This document shows, in pieces, positions 21,672 through 29,265 of a stretch of 53,519 bases of DNA. A model generated the notes under the pieces. It made no database searches. It had not been told where the DNA came from and saw nothing but the letters and a program-made list of their open reading frames with translations. Source of the stretch: Mesoaciditoga sp. (GTDB lineage Bacteria; Thermotogota; Thermotogae; Mesoaciditogales; Mesoaciditogaceae); assembly GCA_015489955.1 (NCBI GenBank), contig WFYR01000048.1:1-53519 (forward strand), written 5' to 3'. Position numbers and translations under genes: made by a program. Each line of letters begins with the position of its first letter. The first letter of the stretch is position 1.

Positions 21672-22265
21672 TCATTTGAATTTTTGCCATCTCCCCACGA
21701 TCACTCCAAGAATGGACGATGAAATTTTCAAAACGTCTTCTATGGAAGGTTTGTATTTCGAGTTTTCAGGCTTCAAAATTACGTCATCGCCTTGAATGTA
21801 CAAACGCCTTATCTGAATCTTTTCTCCCTTCCACAAAATCAGATCTCCATCCATTGCGGGTCCTTTTTTTATCAAAGCTACGTCACCCTTAGAAAGCACC
21901 GGCTCTTCCGAGTCATCAGGCACGATAAAGCCATATGAGCATTCAGCCCATATTGGAAGTTTTATTCGTTCTATCGCTTCTTCGTTAAGTATGGATTTCT
22001 CATCGAAAACAGGTATGTCCTTTAACGTGTATTCTTTTAAGGTTGTTTTGGATTTTTCTATATCGGTTGCGCCTAAAAGATAGTCAACGCTCACATCAAA
22101 AATTTTGGAAATTTTAACAAGTGTTTGAAAGTCAGGCGCATTTCTTCCATTTTCGTAAGCGGAAATGGTCTTATCACTTAAGCCGAGCATTTTTCCTAAG
22201 GCTTTTTGGCTCAATTTTTTCTTTATTCTTAAAGTTTTTAATCGTGAAGAGAAAAACGATGGCAT
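21672..22265 (-). CDS. XRE-family HTH regulator with C-terminal S24/LexA-like domain
   Basis: HTH (LSQKALGKMLGLSDKTISAYENGRNAPDFQTLVKISKIF) plus PDDSEEPVLSKGD...GDLILW...IQIRRL...LKPENSKYKP. Confidence 0.92.
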   Translation of the reverse strand: MPSFFSSRLKTLRIKKKLSQKALGKMLGLSDKTISAYENGRNAPDFQTLVKISKIFDVSVDYLLGATDIEKSKTTLKEYTLKDIPVFDEKSILNEEAIERIKLPIWAECSYGFIVPDDSEEPVLSKGDVALIKKGPAMDGDLILWKGEKIQIRRLYIQGDDVILKPENSKYKPSIEDVLKISSSILGVIVGRWQKFK

Positions 22266-22281
22266 TTTATCACCTCAACCA

Positions 22282-22310
22282 ATTCTACATTATATAGATT
22301 TTTTTGTCAA
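22282..22310 (-). promoter_or_regulatory. Predicted sigma-70 promoter for the XRE/S24 regulator
   Basis: Minus strand TTGACA (22310-22305) - 17 nt - TAGAAT (22287-22282). Confidence 0.65.
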
Positions 22311-22317
22311 ATAAATC

Positions 22318-22346
22318 TTGTAAAAATAGATAGAAAGATGTATACT
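22318..22346 (+). promoter_or_regulatory. Predicted sigma-70 promoter, divergent from the regulator
   Basis: TTGTAA (22318-22323) - 17 nt - TATACT (22341-22346). Confidence 0.6.
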
Positions 22347-22380
22347 ACGATTCGTAGATGTTTTTTATTTCTCTACGAAT
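22345..22380. promoter_or_regulatory. Operator-like cluster of CTACGA half-sites
   Basis: CTACGA-T-TCGTAG dyad at 22345-22357 and a third half-site at 22373; ATTCGTAGA/TCTACGAAT also form a 9-bp inverted repeat (22350-22358, 22372-22380). Confidence 0.55.
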
Positions 22381-22393
22381 AGGAGATGAAACG

Positions 22394-22636
22394 GTGGAAA
22401 AAGCCATACTTGAACTTTTAAAAATACAGGCTATGACAGAGTTTCAAATTACGGAAGCGCTTTTACCACTTTTGGATAAAAAAATGATTTTTCTCCGCAA
22501 TGGAAATAAGAGCTCTTGCGAAGTCAGGATTGCATTGAGCAAACTTGTTTGCGCAAAAAAGGTGTTTGTTAAAGGTGAAGTATTCATGCTAAATACTCCT
22601 CTGTCATATTTTTCAGACGAAAAAGAGAAGCGTTGA
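22394..22636 (+). CDS. Small protein, possibly winged-helix-like, unknown function
   Basis: 80 codons from GTG 22394 with AGGAG SD; divergent from the XRE/S24 regulator. Confidence 0.55.
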   Translation: MEKAILELLKIQAMTEFQITEALLPLLDKKMIFLRNGNKSSCEVRIALSKLVCAKKVFVKGEVFMLNTPLSYFSDEKEKR

Positions 22637-22642
22637 AAGTAA

Positions 22643-22672
22643 TTGTACCCCTTGCCGTGTGAATGTTATAAT
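22643..22672 (+). promoter_or_regulatory. Predicted sigma-70 promoter for the tsaB operon
   Basis: TTGTAC (22643-22648) - 18 nt - TATAAT (22667-22672). Confidence 0.5.
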
Positions 22673-22704
22673 TGTGATACTTGAAAAGATGAAGGATGAT
22701 AGAA

Positions 22705-23334
22705 TTGAATTTTTTAGCTTTGGATACCTCGTCTAACTGGATAAAAATTGCGATACAAGCGAACAATGAAGTCGCGACGATGAATTTGCGTTACAATCGA
22801 CGAGCGGATTTTTTGATGGTTGAAATTGATCATCTTTTGAGAAGTCTCAACATCTCCTTAAAAGACTTGGATGGAATGGGATGCGTAAGCGGTCCAGGGC
22901 ATTTCACTGGATTGCGAAGTGGTCTTGCAAGCATTAAAGCCATGGCTTTCGCGAGCTCTTTGAAAATATCTGCCCTTCCATACGCTGAATGTTTGAATGT
23001 TTGCGAACCCACGATTTTGTTGAGAAGAGCAAGAAGAGGATGGTGGTACTTTTCTGAATTCGATGGTGAAAAATGGTACTATTCGTTGCAGCCTTCGCAA
23101 AAACTTAAAGAGCTTACCTTAAACAAGAACGTTATTGCAGAAGAAGAAGCAGAAGATCTGAAACAAATTGATATGAAAATTAAAGAACCGATTTTTACCG
23201 CTTACGAAATGCTTGAGGCCTTAAAGAGGGCTTTTGAAATGGGGCTTACTTACGATCACATGTCCCTCAAGCCATTCTACGTTCAAAGACCTATAGCTCA
23301 AGAAAAACTCATGAAAGGGAAAAATAAATTATGA
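22705..23334 (+). CDS. tsaB: tRNA threonylcarbamoyladenosine biosynthesis protein TsaB
   Basis: FLALDTSSNW and GPGHFTGLRSGLASIKAMAF; TTG 22705 fits the SD AAGG better than ATG 22696. Confidence 0.87.
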   Translation: MNFLALDTSSNWIKIAIQANNEVATMNLRYNRRADFLMVEIDHLLRSLNISLKDLDGMGCVSGPGHFTGLRSGLASIKAMAFASSLKISALPYAECLNVCEPTILLRRARRGWWYFSEFDGEKWYYSLQPSQKLKELTLNKNVIAEEEAEDLKQIDMKIKEPIFTAYEMLEALKRAFEMGLTYDHMSLKPFYVQRPIAQEKLMKGKNKL

Positions 23335-24632
23335 AAGAAAACTCGTTAAAACTTCTTAGACGATTGAAAAGAAATTTCATAGAAAGGGAAGGTGAACTTG
23401 TCTCTCAAGGTTTGACTTCTACTGTGCCGGCTATTGTAACAGCAGCGTTGATCGAATTGAGAAAGTTGAAGGATCCGTTTCACATGCACAACGCTGTGGA
23501 ACTTTTAAAAAGCCCAAACGATGAGATAGTGATCGCTTCTTTGAAATATTTAGAAAAAGTTGAGCATCCTGTTCCTTACGAAAAACTGGCTTTTTTGATG
23601 AAAAAGGGAACTAAAGTGAAAAAAGCAGTTGCAAGTGCCGCAAAACTTTGTGATTACAGGAGTGCCTGTGAATTGTTGAAGACGCTCCTTAAAGATCCAT
23701 CACATGATGTAAAAATTAGTGCTCTAAAGGCGTGCGGAGAAATTGGGTGTGATGACGAAGTTGAATACATTAAAGAACTGGCAAAGGGCGATAATATGGA
23801 TTTGAAGTTAGAAGCCATAGAAACGCTCATAGAACTTGGTGAAGAGGTAACGGAAGATGAATTGAAAAAGATCATTTTCAATCCTTTGCTTAACGATAAA
23901 GAAAGGAAAAAGGCTTTGAAACTCTTTTTGAAATATTCCATATCTCCGTTGGAAATCATAAAAAAAGTTTTAAATATGAACCATCTACCCTTGACTTTGG
24001 TGGCGCTAAAGTCACTTGGTAAAATGAAGTGTGGAGAGGTATGGGAAATCATTGAAAACTTCTTAAAAGACGAACAATCGCCTACAATTATGGAACCCGT
24101 TCTTGATTCGGCTCTTAGGAGTTGCGCAAATGAAAAGAGCGAACTTGAAAAGCTCGCATTGAAACACTTAGACCATCCATCAAAAAAGGTGAAAGTACTT
24201 GCCTTTAAAATTTTGATGCAAGTGAATGTGGCACAGGCAAAGGACTTAGTCGAAGATTTTTTGAATTCCGATATTTTTGAACTTAAAAAGGCGGCAATTC
24301 CTTTCGTTTACAATTACCCAACTCAAGAGAATATCGAAATTCTGAAGAAGATCATAAAAGAAGGCGAAGAAAGAAACGCAGCCCTTGCGCTTAAAACTCT
24401 TAGAAAACTCAAAATTTACGTTGAAGAAGCCCGAGAATACATGGAGGAAAATCATTCCCTGAACGTTAAAAAAGAAGCCTTAAAAACTCTGATCTCATCA
24501 AAACAAGTCGAAGCTAATGAGCTGGAAACAATCGCATTGTCTGACGAGCCTCTTCAGTTAAGAATTATCGCGCTGGAGGGGATTGCAAAGATCGAACCAG
24601 AAAAGCTAAATGAAATGGAGGTTACATCATGA
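23331..24632 (+). CDS. HEAT-repeat domain protein
   Basis: Repeated ~30-aa helical units (e.g. DPSHDVKISALKACGEIGCDDEVEYIKELAKGDNMDLKLEAIETLIELG); ATGA overlap with tsaB. Confidence 0.8.
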   Translation: MKENSLKLLRRLKRNFIEREGELVSQGLTSTVPAIVTAALIELRKLKDPFHMHNAVELLKSPNDEIVIASLKYLEKVEHPVPYEKLAFLMKKGTKVKKAVASAAKLCDYRSACELLKTLLKDPSHDVKISALKACGEIGCDDEVEYIKELAKGDNMDLKLEAIETLIELGEEVTEDELKKIIFNPLLNDKERKKALKLFLKYSISPLEIIKKVLNMNHLPLTLVALKSLGKMKCGEVWEIIENFLKDEQSPTIMEPVLDSALRSCANEKSELEKLALKHLDHPSKKVKVLAFKILMQVNVAQAKDLVEDFLNSDIFELKKAAIPFVYNYPTQENIEILKKIIKEGEERNAALALKTLRKLKIYVEEAREYMEENHSLNVKKEALKTLISSKQVEANELETIALSDEPLQLRIIALEGIAKIEPEKLNEMEVTS

Positions 24633-25372
24633 AAACTTTAATGGTAACAAGTGGAAAGGGTGGAGTTGGAAAGTCAACGGTAGCGGTTAACCTTGCCATG
24701 GAACTTTCTTTAAATGGAAACAATGTTGGACTTATGGATGTCGATATTCACGGACCGAATGATCATGTCATACTTGGAATAGAAAAGCCTGAGATTCTAA
24801 CGGATGGTAAACATTTTCAGCCAATAGAAATAGGAAGCTTGAAATTCATGACCATTGCTTCTGCTATAGATGACAATACACCGATAATATGGAGAGGTCC
24901 ATTAAAGGCAAAGTTAATAGATCAATTCTTGCAAGATACCATGTGGGGAGATTTGGATTACATGGTTTTGGATTTTCCACCCGGTAGCGGAGATGAGCCG
25001 CTTGAAGTTTTGAAAGTTTACGACAACAAAGTGGATGGTGCGGTAATAGTGACAACGCCACAAAAAGTAGCGCTTGGTGATGTGGAAAAGATCATGAATT
25101 TCTTGAAAAAGATGAAAGTGCCTTTGATTGGAATATGGGAAAACATGTCTTACTACGTTTGTCCCCATTGTGGAAAGAAACATTATCTTTTTGGAAGACA
25201 CACCGATGAATTGGCAAAAAAGATGCAAACGGATATCATCGCGCGCATACCGTTAATACCAGAAGTGGGAGAAAAATTTGGTGCCGCGAATTTGTTCTTA
25301 ACGAGGAGTAAAGGCGAAGTGAGAGATGAATTCGAAAAAGCCGTTAAAAGGGTAGTCGATTTTTTGGGATAA
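24629..25372 (+). CDS. Mrp/NBP35-type ATP-binding protein
   Basis: TSGKGGVGKSTVAVNLA deviant Walker A, DFPPGSGDEPL, ENMSYYVCPHCGKKHYLFG. Confidence 0.93.
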   Translation: MKTLMVTSGKGGVGKSTVAVNLAMELSLNGNNVGLMDVDIHGPNDHVILGIEKPEILTDGKHFQPIEIGSLKFMTIASAIDDNTPIIWRGPLKAKLIDQFLQDTMWGDLDYMVLDFPPGSGDEPLEVLKVYDNKVDGAVIVTTPQKVALGDVEKIMNFLKKMKVPLIGIWENMSYYVCPHCGKKHYLFGRHTDELAKKMQTDIIARIPLIPEVGEKFGAANLFLTRSKGEVRDEFEKAVKRVVDFLG

Positions 25373-25406
25373 GGCTTAGTTTCTTTTTTGAAAAGAGGGG
25401 GAAAGC

Positions 25407-26420
25407 ATGACTAAGAAAGTACGTTTGGGTCTTATCGGAACGGGTATAGCAATGAAGAAGCTTCACTATCCAGCGTTGAGAAAGCTGTCCGATCTTTTCG
25501 ATGTCGTTGCCGTGGCAAGCGAACACGTTGAGAGCTCTCAAGAGTTTGTAAAAGAAATTGATGCCAACATTCACGTTTTCAACAATTATCATCATATGAT
25601 CGTTTCAGGACTTGTAGACGCGGTTGATGTTGCCATTCCACCACAATTCAACTTAGAAGTTGTTAGAGACGCTCTCAGAAATGGCGTTCACGTTATATGT
25701 GAAAAGCCAATAGCCGAAAACGTAAAGGTCGCCAAAGAAATTTTAAAAGTGGCGAGAGGATACGATCGCATCTTCATGGTGGCAGAAAGTCAGAGATATG
25801 ACTTACAACTCAATCAGATCAATGATCTTATTAGAATCGGTAAAATTGGAAAGCCGGCGATGTTCGATTGGAATGTCATCGTGAATTTCTCTGAAGACAA
25901 CGAGTACGTTAGGACGCCATGGCGCATAGAACCAAAACACGTAGGTGGCTTTTTGTCTGATGGGGGAGTACATCATATGGCAGTTTTAAGGGCTATATTC
26001 GGTGAAGTGAGCGAAGTTTCTGGCTTCGTCAGGAAAATAAACGATCATATTGGTGGAGAAGATACGATGGTGCTGAATATGCTTTTTAAAAATGGTATAG
26101 TGGGCAGTTATTCGGTTAGCTATGGTTTGCGTGCGCCAGCACATAAGAGTTTGAAGATATACGGCACTCATGGAAAGATGAGGGCAACTCCACGAACAAC
26201 AGAAGTGATCAAGGAAAATGGAGAAATAGAGGAGTACGAAGCTCCGATAGTCAATCTTTTCGAAGAAGAGTTTAAGGAATTCTACAACGCAGTCGTAAAT
26301 AGAACAGAAATAAAATTAGGGACTCCAGATGAGGCGTTAAAAGATCTCGCGCTGATAGAGGCGGGGATTCATTCGTCTCACATTGGTTGTGTGGTAAAGA
26401 TGGATGAGTTTTTAGAATGA
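25407..26420 (+). CDS. Gfo/Idh/MocA family oxidoreductase
   Basis: GLIGTGIAMKKLHYPAL and HVICEKPIAENVK. Confidence 0.9.
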   Translation: MTKKVRLGLIGTGIAMKKLHYPALRKLSDLFDVVAVASEHVESSQEFVKEIDANIHVFNNYHHMIVSGLVDAVDVAIPPQFNLEVVRDALRNGVHVICEKPIAENVKVAKEILKVARGYDRIFMVAESQRYDLQLNQINDLIRIGKIGKPAMFDWNVIVNFSEDNEYVRTPWRIEPKHVGGFLSDGGVHHMAVLRAIFGEVSEVSGFVRKINDHIGGEDTMVLNMLFKNGIVGSYSVSYGLRAPAHKSLKIYGTHGKMRATPRTTEVIKENGEIEEYEAPIVNLFEEEFKEFYNAVVNRTEIKLGTPDEALKDLALIEAGIHSSHIGCVVKMDEFLE

Positions 26421-26442
26421 GCTTCTTTAAGGAAATTTCGCT

Positions 26443-26958
26443 ATGAAAATATGTTCAACGTTTGAGAGTCCCATTGGAACGATGAAAATTTGTGAAGAAA
26501 ACGATAAAATATGTGAAATAAGATTTGTAAAAGATGGAGAAAATATAAGTGAAGATGTAAAAGGCGAAAATTCAGGAAAGTCAACAATTGAAAAGGTATT
26601 AAAAGAACTGAAGGAGTACTTTTACGCAGGGAGAACCACTTTTGATTTCTCAATTTCATTGCGTGGAAGTGATTTTGAGAAAAAAGTATGGAGGGCCGCT
26701 CTTTCAATACCCTTTGGAAAGGTGAAAACTTATTCCGATCTGGCCAAATTTATAGGTAGACCAATGGCTTACAGAGCGGTCGCAAATGCGTTGGGAAAGA
26801 ACAAACTTGTATTGGCTGTTCCGTGCCATCGTGTTGTGTCCAAAAGCGGAATTGGAGGTTTCAGTGCTGGATTGTGGAGAAAAGAATGGTTTTTGAAGCA
26901 TGAAGGCATTGAATTGACCACGTTAACGAAAAGTACAAAGGAGGAGAATTTAAGATGA
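26443..26958 (+). CDS. ogt: Methylated-DNA--protein-cysteine methyltransferase
   Basis: VPCHRVVSKSGIGGFSAGLWRKEWFLKHEG active-site motif. Confidence 0.94.
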   Translation: MKICSTFESPIGTMKICEENDKICEIRFVKDGENISEDVKGENSGKSTIEKVLKELKEYFYAGRTTFDFSISLRGSDFEKKVWRAALSIPFGKVKTYSDLAKFIGRPMAYRAVANALGKNKLVLAVPCHRVVSKSGIGGFSAGLWRKEWFLKHEGIELTTLTKSTKEENLR

Positions 26959-28148
26959 TCGTAAGACCTTTTAAGGCACTACGACCAGATTCAAAGTACG
27001 TTGAAAGGGTGCAATGCCCACCTTACGATGTTGTGACGAAAGAAGAGGCAAAGAAGTATGCTGAAGATCCATACTCCTTCATGAGTGTTATAAGACCAGA
27101 TGCTATAGCAAAGGAAGACGAAAATATCTACGAAGTCGCTGCCAGAGAATTAAAGAGACTGATAAAAGAAAAGGTGCTGATAAGAGATGAAAAGCCCATC
27201 TTTTACCTTTACTCTCAGACAATGGGACATCATACACAAACGGGTTTGGTGGCATGCGTTGCTGCGAAAGAGTATCCAGAAAAAATAAAAAGACATGAAC
27301 TTACCAGAGAGGATAAAGAAAAAGAACGAATAAAACATATATTGGCTACGCGGGCGAATACCGGCCAGGTTTTTTTGACTTTCAGAAGCGATGATAATTT
27401 GAAAAAAGCCATTAACGTTGAAAATGGACGGCTTCTTTACGAGGTTAAAAGCAAGAACCCGGATGTTGTTCACCGCATCTACGCTATAGAAAATGAAATC
27501 GATATCAAACGAATAGAAGATATTTTTGATGATGTACCAGCATTTTACATTGCCGATGGTCATCATCGTGCATCCGCTTCTGTTCAAGTTTCCAAAGAGT
27601 TTAATGGTGAGGGAGAATGGAATTACTTTATGGCAACGATATTTCCTCATGACGAGCTTCAACTGATGGGATATCACCGTGTGGTGAAAGATCTGAATGG
27701 AATGTCAGAAGAAGAATTTCTTAAAAGATTGAAGAAGGCGAATTTCGATGTTTGTGAAGTTAACAGCAGTGTGGTTGAGCCAAAAACCGTTCATCATTTT
27801 GGAATGTATCTTGATGGAAAGTGGTATGAATTGAAGGCGATTGACGTTAATGATAAAGATCCAATAAAAAAATTAGACGTTTCCATTCTGCAAGAAAGAG
27901 TTCTGAGCCCTATTCTTGGAATTGAGAATCCGAGAACCAATTCAAGAATAGATTTCGTGGGTGGAATACGTGGAATTCCTTACTTAAAATCTCTGGTAGA
28001 CAATGAGAATTACGTTGTTGCCTTTGCACTTTATCCGACTAGAATTGAAGATGTCATGGAAGTTGCAGATGCCAATCTCTTTATGCCACCAAAATCCACG
28101 TGGTTTGAGCCAAAGCTTCAAAGTGGTCTTTTAATACATACTTTTTGA
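26955..28148 (+). CDS. DUF1015 family protein
   Basis: PFKALRPDSKYVERVQCPPYDVVTKEEAKKYA and IADGHHRASAS typical of DUF1015. Confidence 0.86.
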   Translation: MIVRPFKALRPDSKYVERVQCPPYDVVTKEEAKKYAEDPYSFMSVIRPDAIAKEDENIYEVAARELKRLIKEKVLIRDEKPIFYLYSQTMGHHTQTGLVACVAAKEYPEKIKRHELTREDKEKERIKHILATRANTGQVFLTFRSDDNLKKAINVENGRLLYEVKSKNPDVVHRIYAIENEIDIKRIEDIFDDVPAFYIADGHHRASASVQVSKEFNGEGEWNYFMATIFPHDELQLMGYHRVVKDLNGMSEEEFLKRLKKANFDVCEVNSSVVEPKTVHHFGMYLDGKWYELKAIDVNDKDPIKKLDVSILQERVLSPILGIENPRTNSRIDFVGGIRGIPYLKSLVDNENYVVAFALYPTRIEDVMEVADANLFMPPKSTWFEPKLQSGLLIHTF

Positions 28149-28170
28149 TCGTTGAACAAAGAGGTGTTAG

Positions 28171-28734
28171 CTGATAAAAGAGCTTACAAAGCGTCAGAAG
28201 GAAGTCTACGATTTTATAAAAAAATTCATCAAAGAAAATGGATATCCTCCAACCATAAGAGAGGTGTCTCATCATTTTGGATTTTCTTCTCCTTCGGGAG
28301 CTATCGCTCATATTGAAGCCCTTCAAAAAAAAGGATATATAAAGCGTGATCACGCTTCAAGAGGAATAAAGCTTGTAGCGGAACCACCTTTGGAAATAAG
28401 TGCGGCGCGTGTATTTGGGCATTTCGATGAAAATGGTTTAGTTCAAGAAAATAAGAAGTTGAAATTTATTCCCCTTCCAGATGAAAAAGATGATCTCATC
28501 GCTGTCGTGAGTAAAACTGACATTCCTGCGGTAAACATTTTAAAAAACGATTACGTCATATTTGAAATGAACACTGCAAAAGAGGGTCTGGCTATGGTAT
28601 CGATGGAAAGGAGAATTTTCGTTGGCTTTTTGAAAAAATCAAAATTCGAGAAGCTCTCAGGAGAAAAGCAAAAAGGGTTTAAAGTTCTTGGTTCCTTTTA
28701 TGGCATTTTGAGAATTCAAGAAAGGAGGAAATAA
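28171..28734 (+). CDS. lexA: LexA-family repressor, predicted non-cleavable; non-canonical start (CTG 28171 or ATA 28174)
   Basis: (L)IKELTKRQKEVYDFIKKFIKENGYPPTIREVSHHFGFSSPSGAIAHIEALQKKGYIKRD is a LexA wHTH; in-frame TAG at 28168 limits the start; SD GAGGTG at 28161-28166. Confidence 0.85.
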   Translation: MIKELTKRQKEVYDFIKKFIKENGYPPTIREVSHHFGFSSPSGAIAHIEALQKKGYIKRDHASRGIKLVAEPPLEISAARVFGHFDENGLVQENKKLKFIPLPDEKDDLIAVVSKTDIPAVNILKNDYVIFEMNTAKEGLAMVSMERRIFVGFLKKSKFEKLSGEKQKGFKVLGSFYGILRIQERRK

Positions 28735-28735
28735 C

Positions 28736-29203
28736 GTGAGTGAAATTAAAGTCGTAAGTTTTAAAATCGGAGGGGAAGAGTACGCGCTGGATATAATGAA
28801 AATAGACAGCATCATAGAAGTCAAAGATATTCTAAACGTTCCACAGGCTCCGTACTTTGTCAAAGGGATAATGGATTTTAGAGGAACGGTCATCCCCGTT
28901 TTAAGCGGTAAAAAGAAGTTTGTTTCTCCAAATGAGGAAGATGAGAGCAACAAAGCAATAGTGGTAAACATAAAAGATAAGAAAATGGCCATTCTTGTGG
29001 ATGAGGTAAAAGAGGTTTTGACCTTTTCACAAAACGTTCTGGAGGAGCCGCCAGAAGAGATCACAAATGAGTCTAACAAATATATAAGCGCTATAGCAAA
29101 TGTTAAAGGCAGAATGATAATGGTCTTGGATATAGACAGGCTTCTCAGTAAAAAAGAAGAAGAGAAAATTTCGAATTTAAGCGCACAAAGTGAAACTAAA
29201 TAA
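28736..29203 (+). CDS. CheW-like domain protein
   Basis: VSFKIGGEEYALDIMKIDSIIEV, GIMDFRGTVIPVL, AILVDEVKEVL; GTG start with GGAGG SD. Confidence 0.9.
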   Translation: MSEIKVVSFKIGGEEYALDIMKIDSIIEVKDILNVPQAPYFVKGIMDFRGTVIPVLSGKKKFVSPNEEDESNKAIVVNIKDKKMAILVDEVKEVLTFSQNVLEEPPEEITNESNKYISAIANVKGRMIMVLDIDRLLSKKEEEKISNLSAQSETK

Positions 29204-29232
29204 GCAACTTACTTGCGAAGGGAGGAAACACG

Positions 29233-29265
29233 GTGGAAAAATTGAAACCGTGTGAAATTCGTTGA
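29233..29265 (+). CDS. Putative leader mini-ORF (VEKLKPCEIR) coupled to the purH-like gene
   Basis: GGGAGG SD 7 nt before GTG 29233; its TGA overlaps the TTG start of the next gene (TTGA). Confidence 0.35.
   Translation: MEKLKPCEIR

Noticed and set aside
22288-22310. TTGACA and TATAAT boxes on the minus strand with 10-nt spacing
   Set aside because: Spacing too short for sigma-70; the alternative TTGACA-N17-TAGAAT is ideal.
27150-27677. 175-aa minus-strand ORF
   Set aside because: Antisense to the DUF1015 gene; aromatic/Ile-rich shadow translation.
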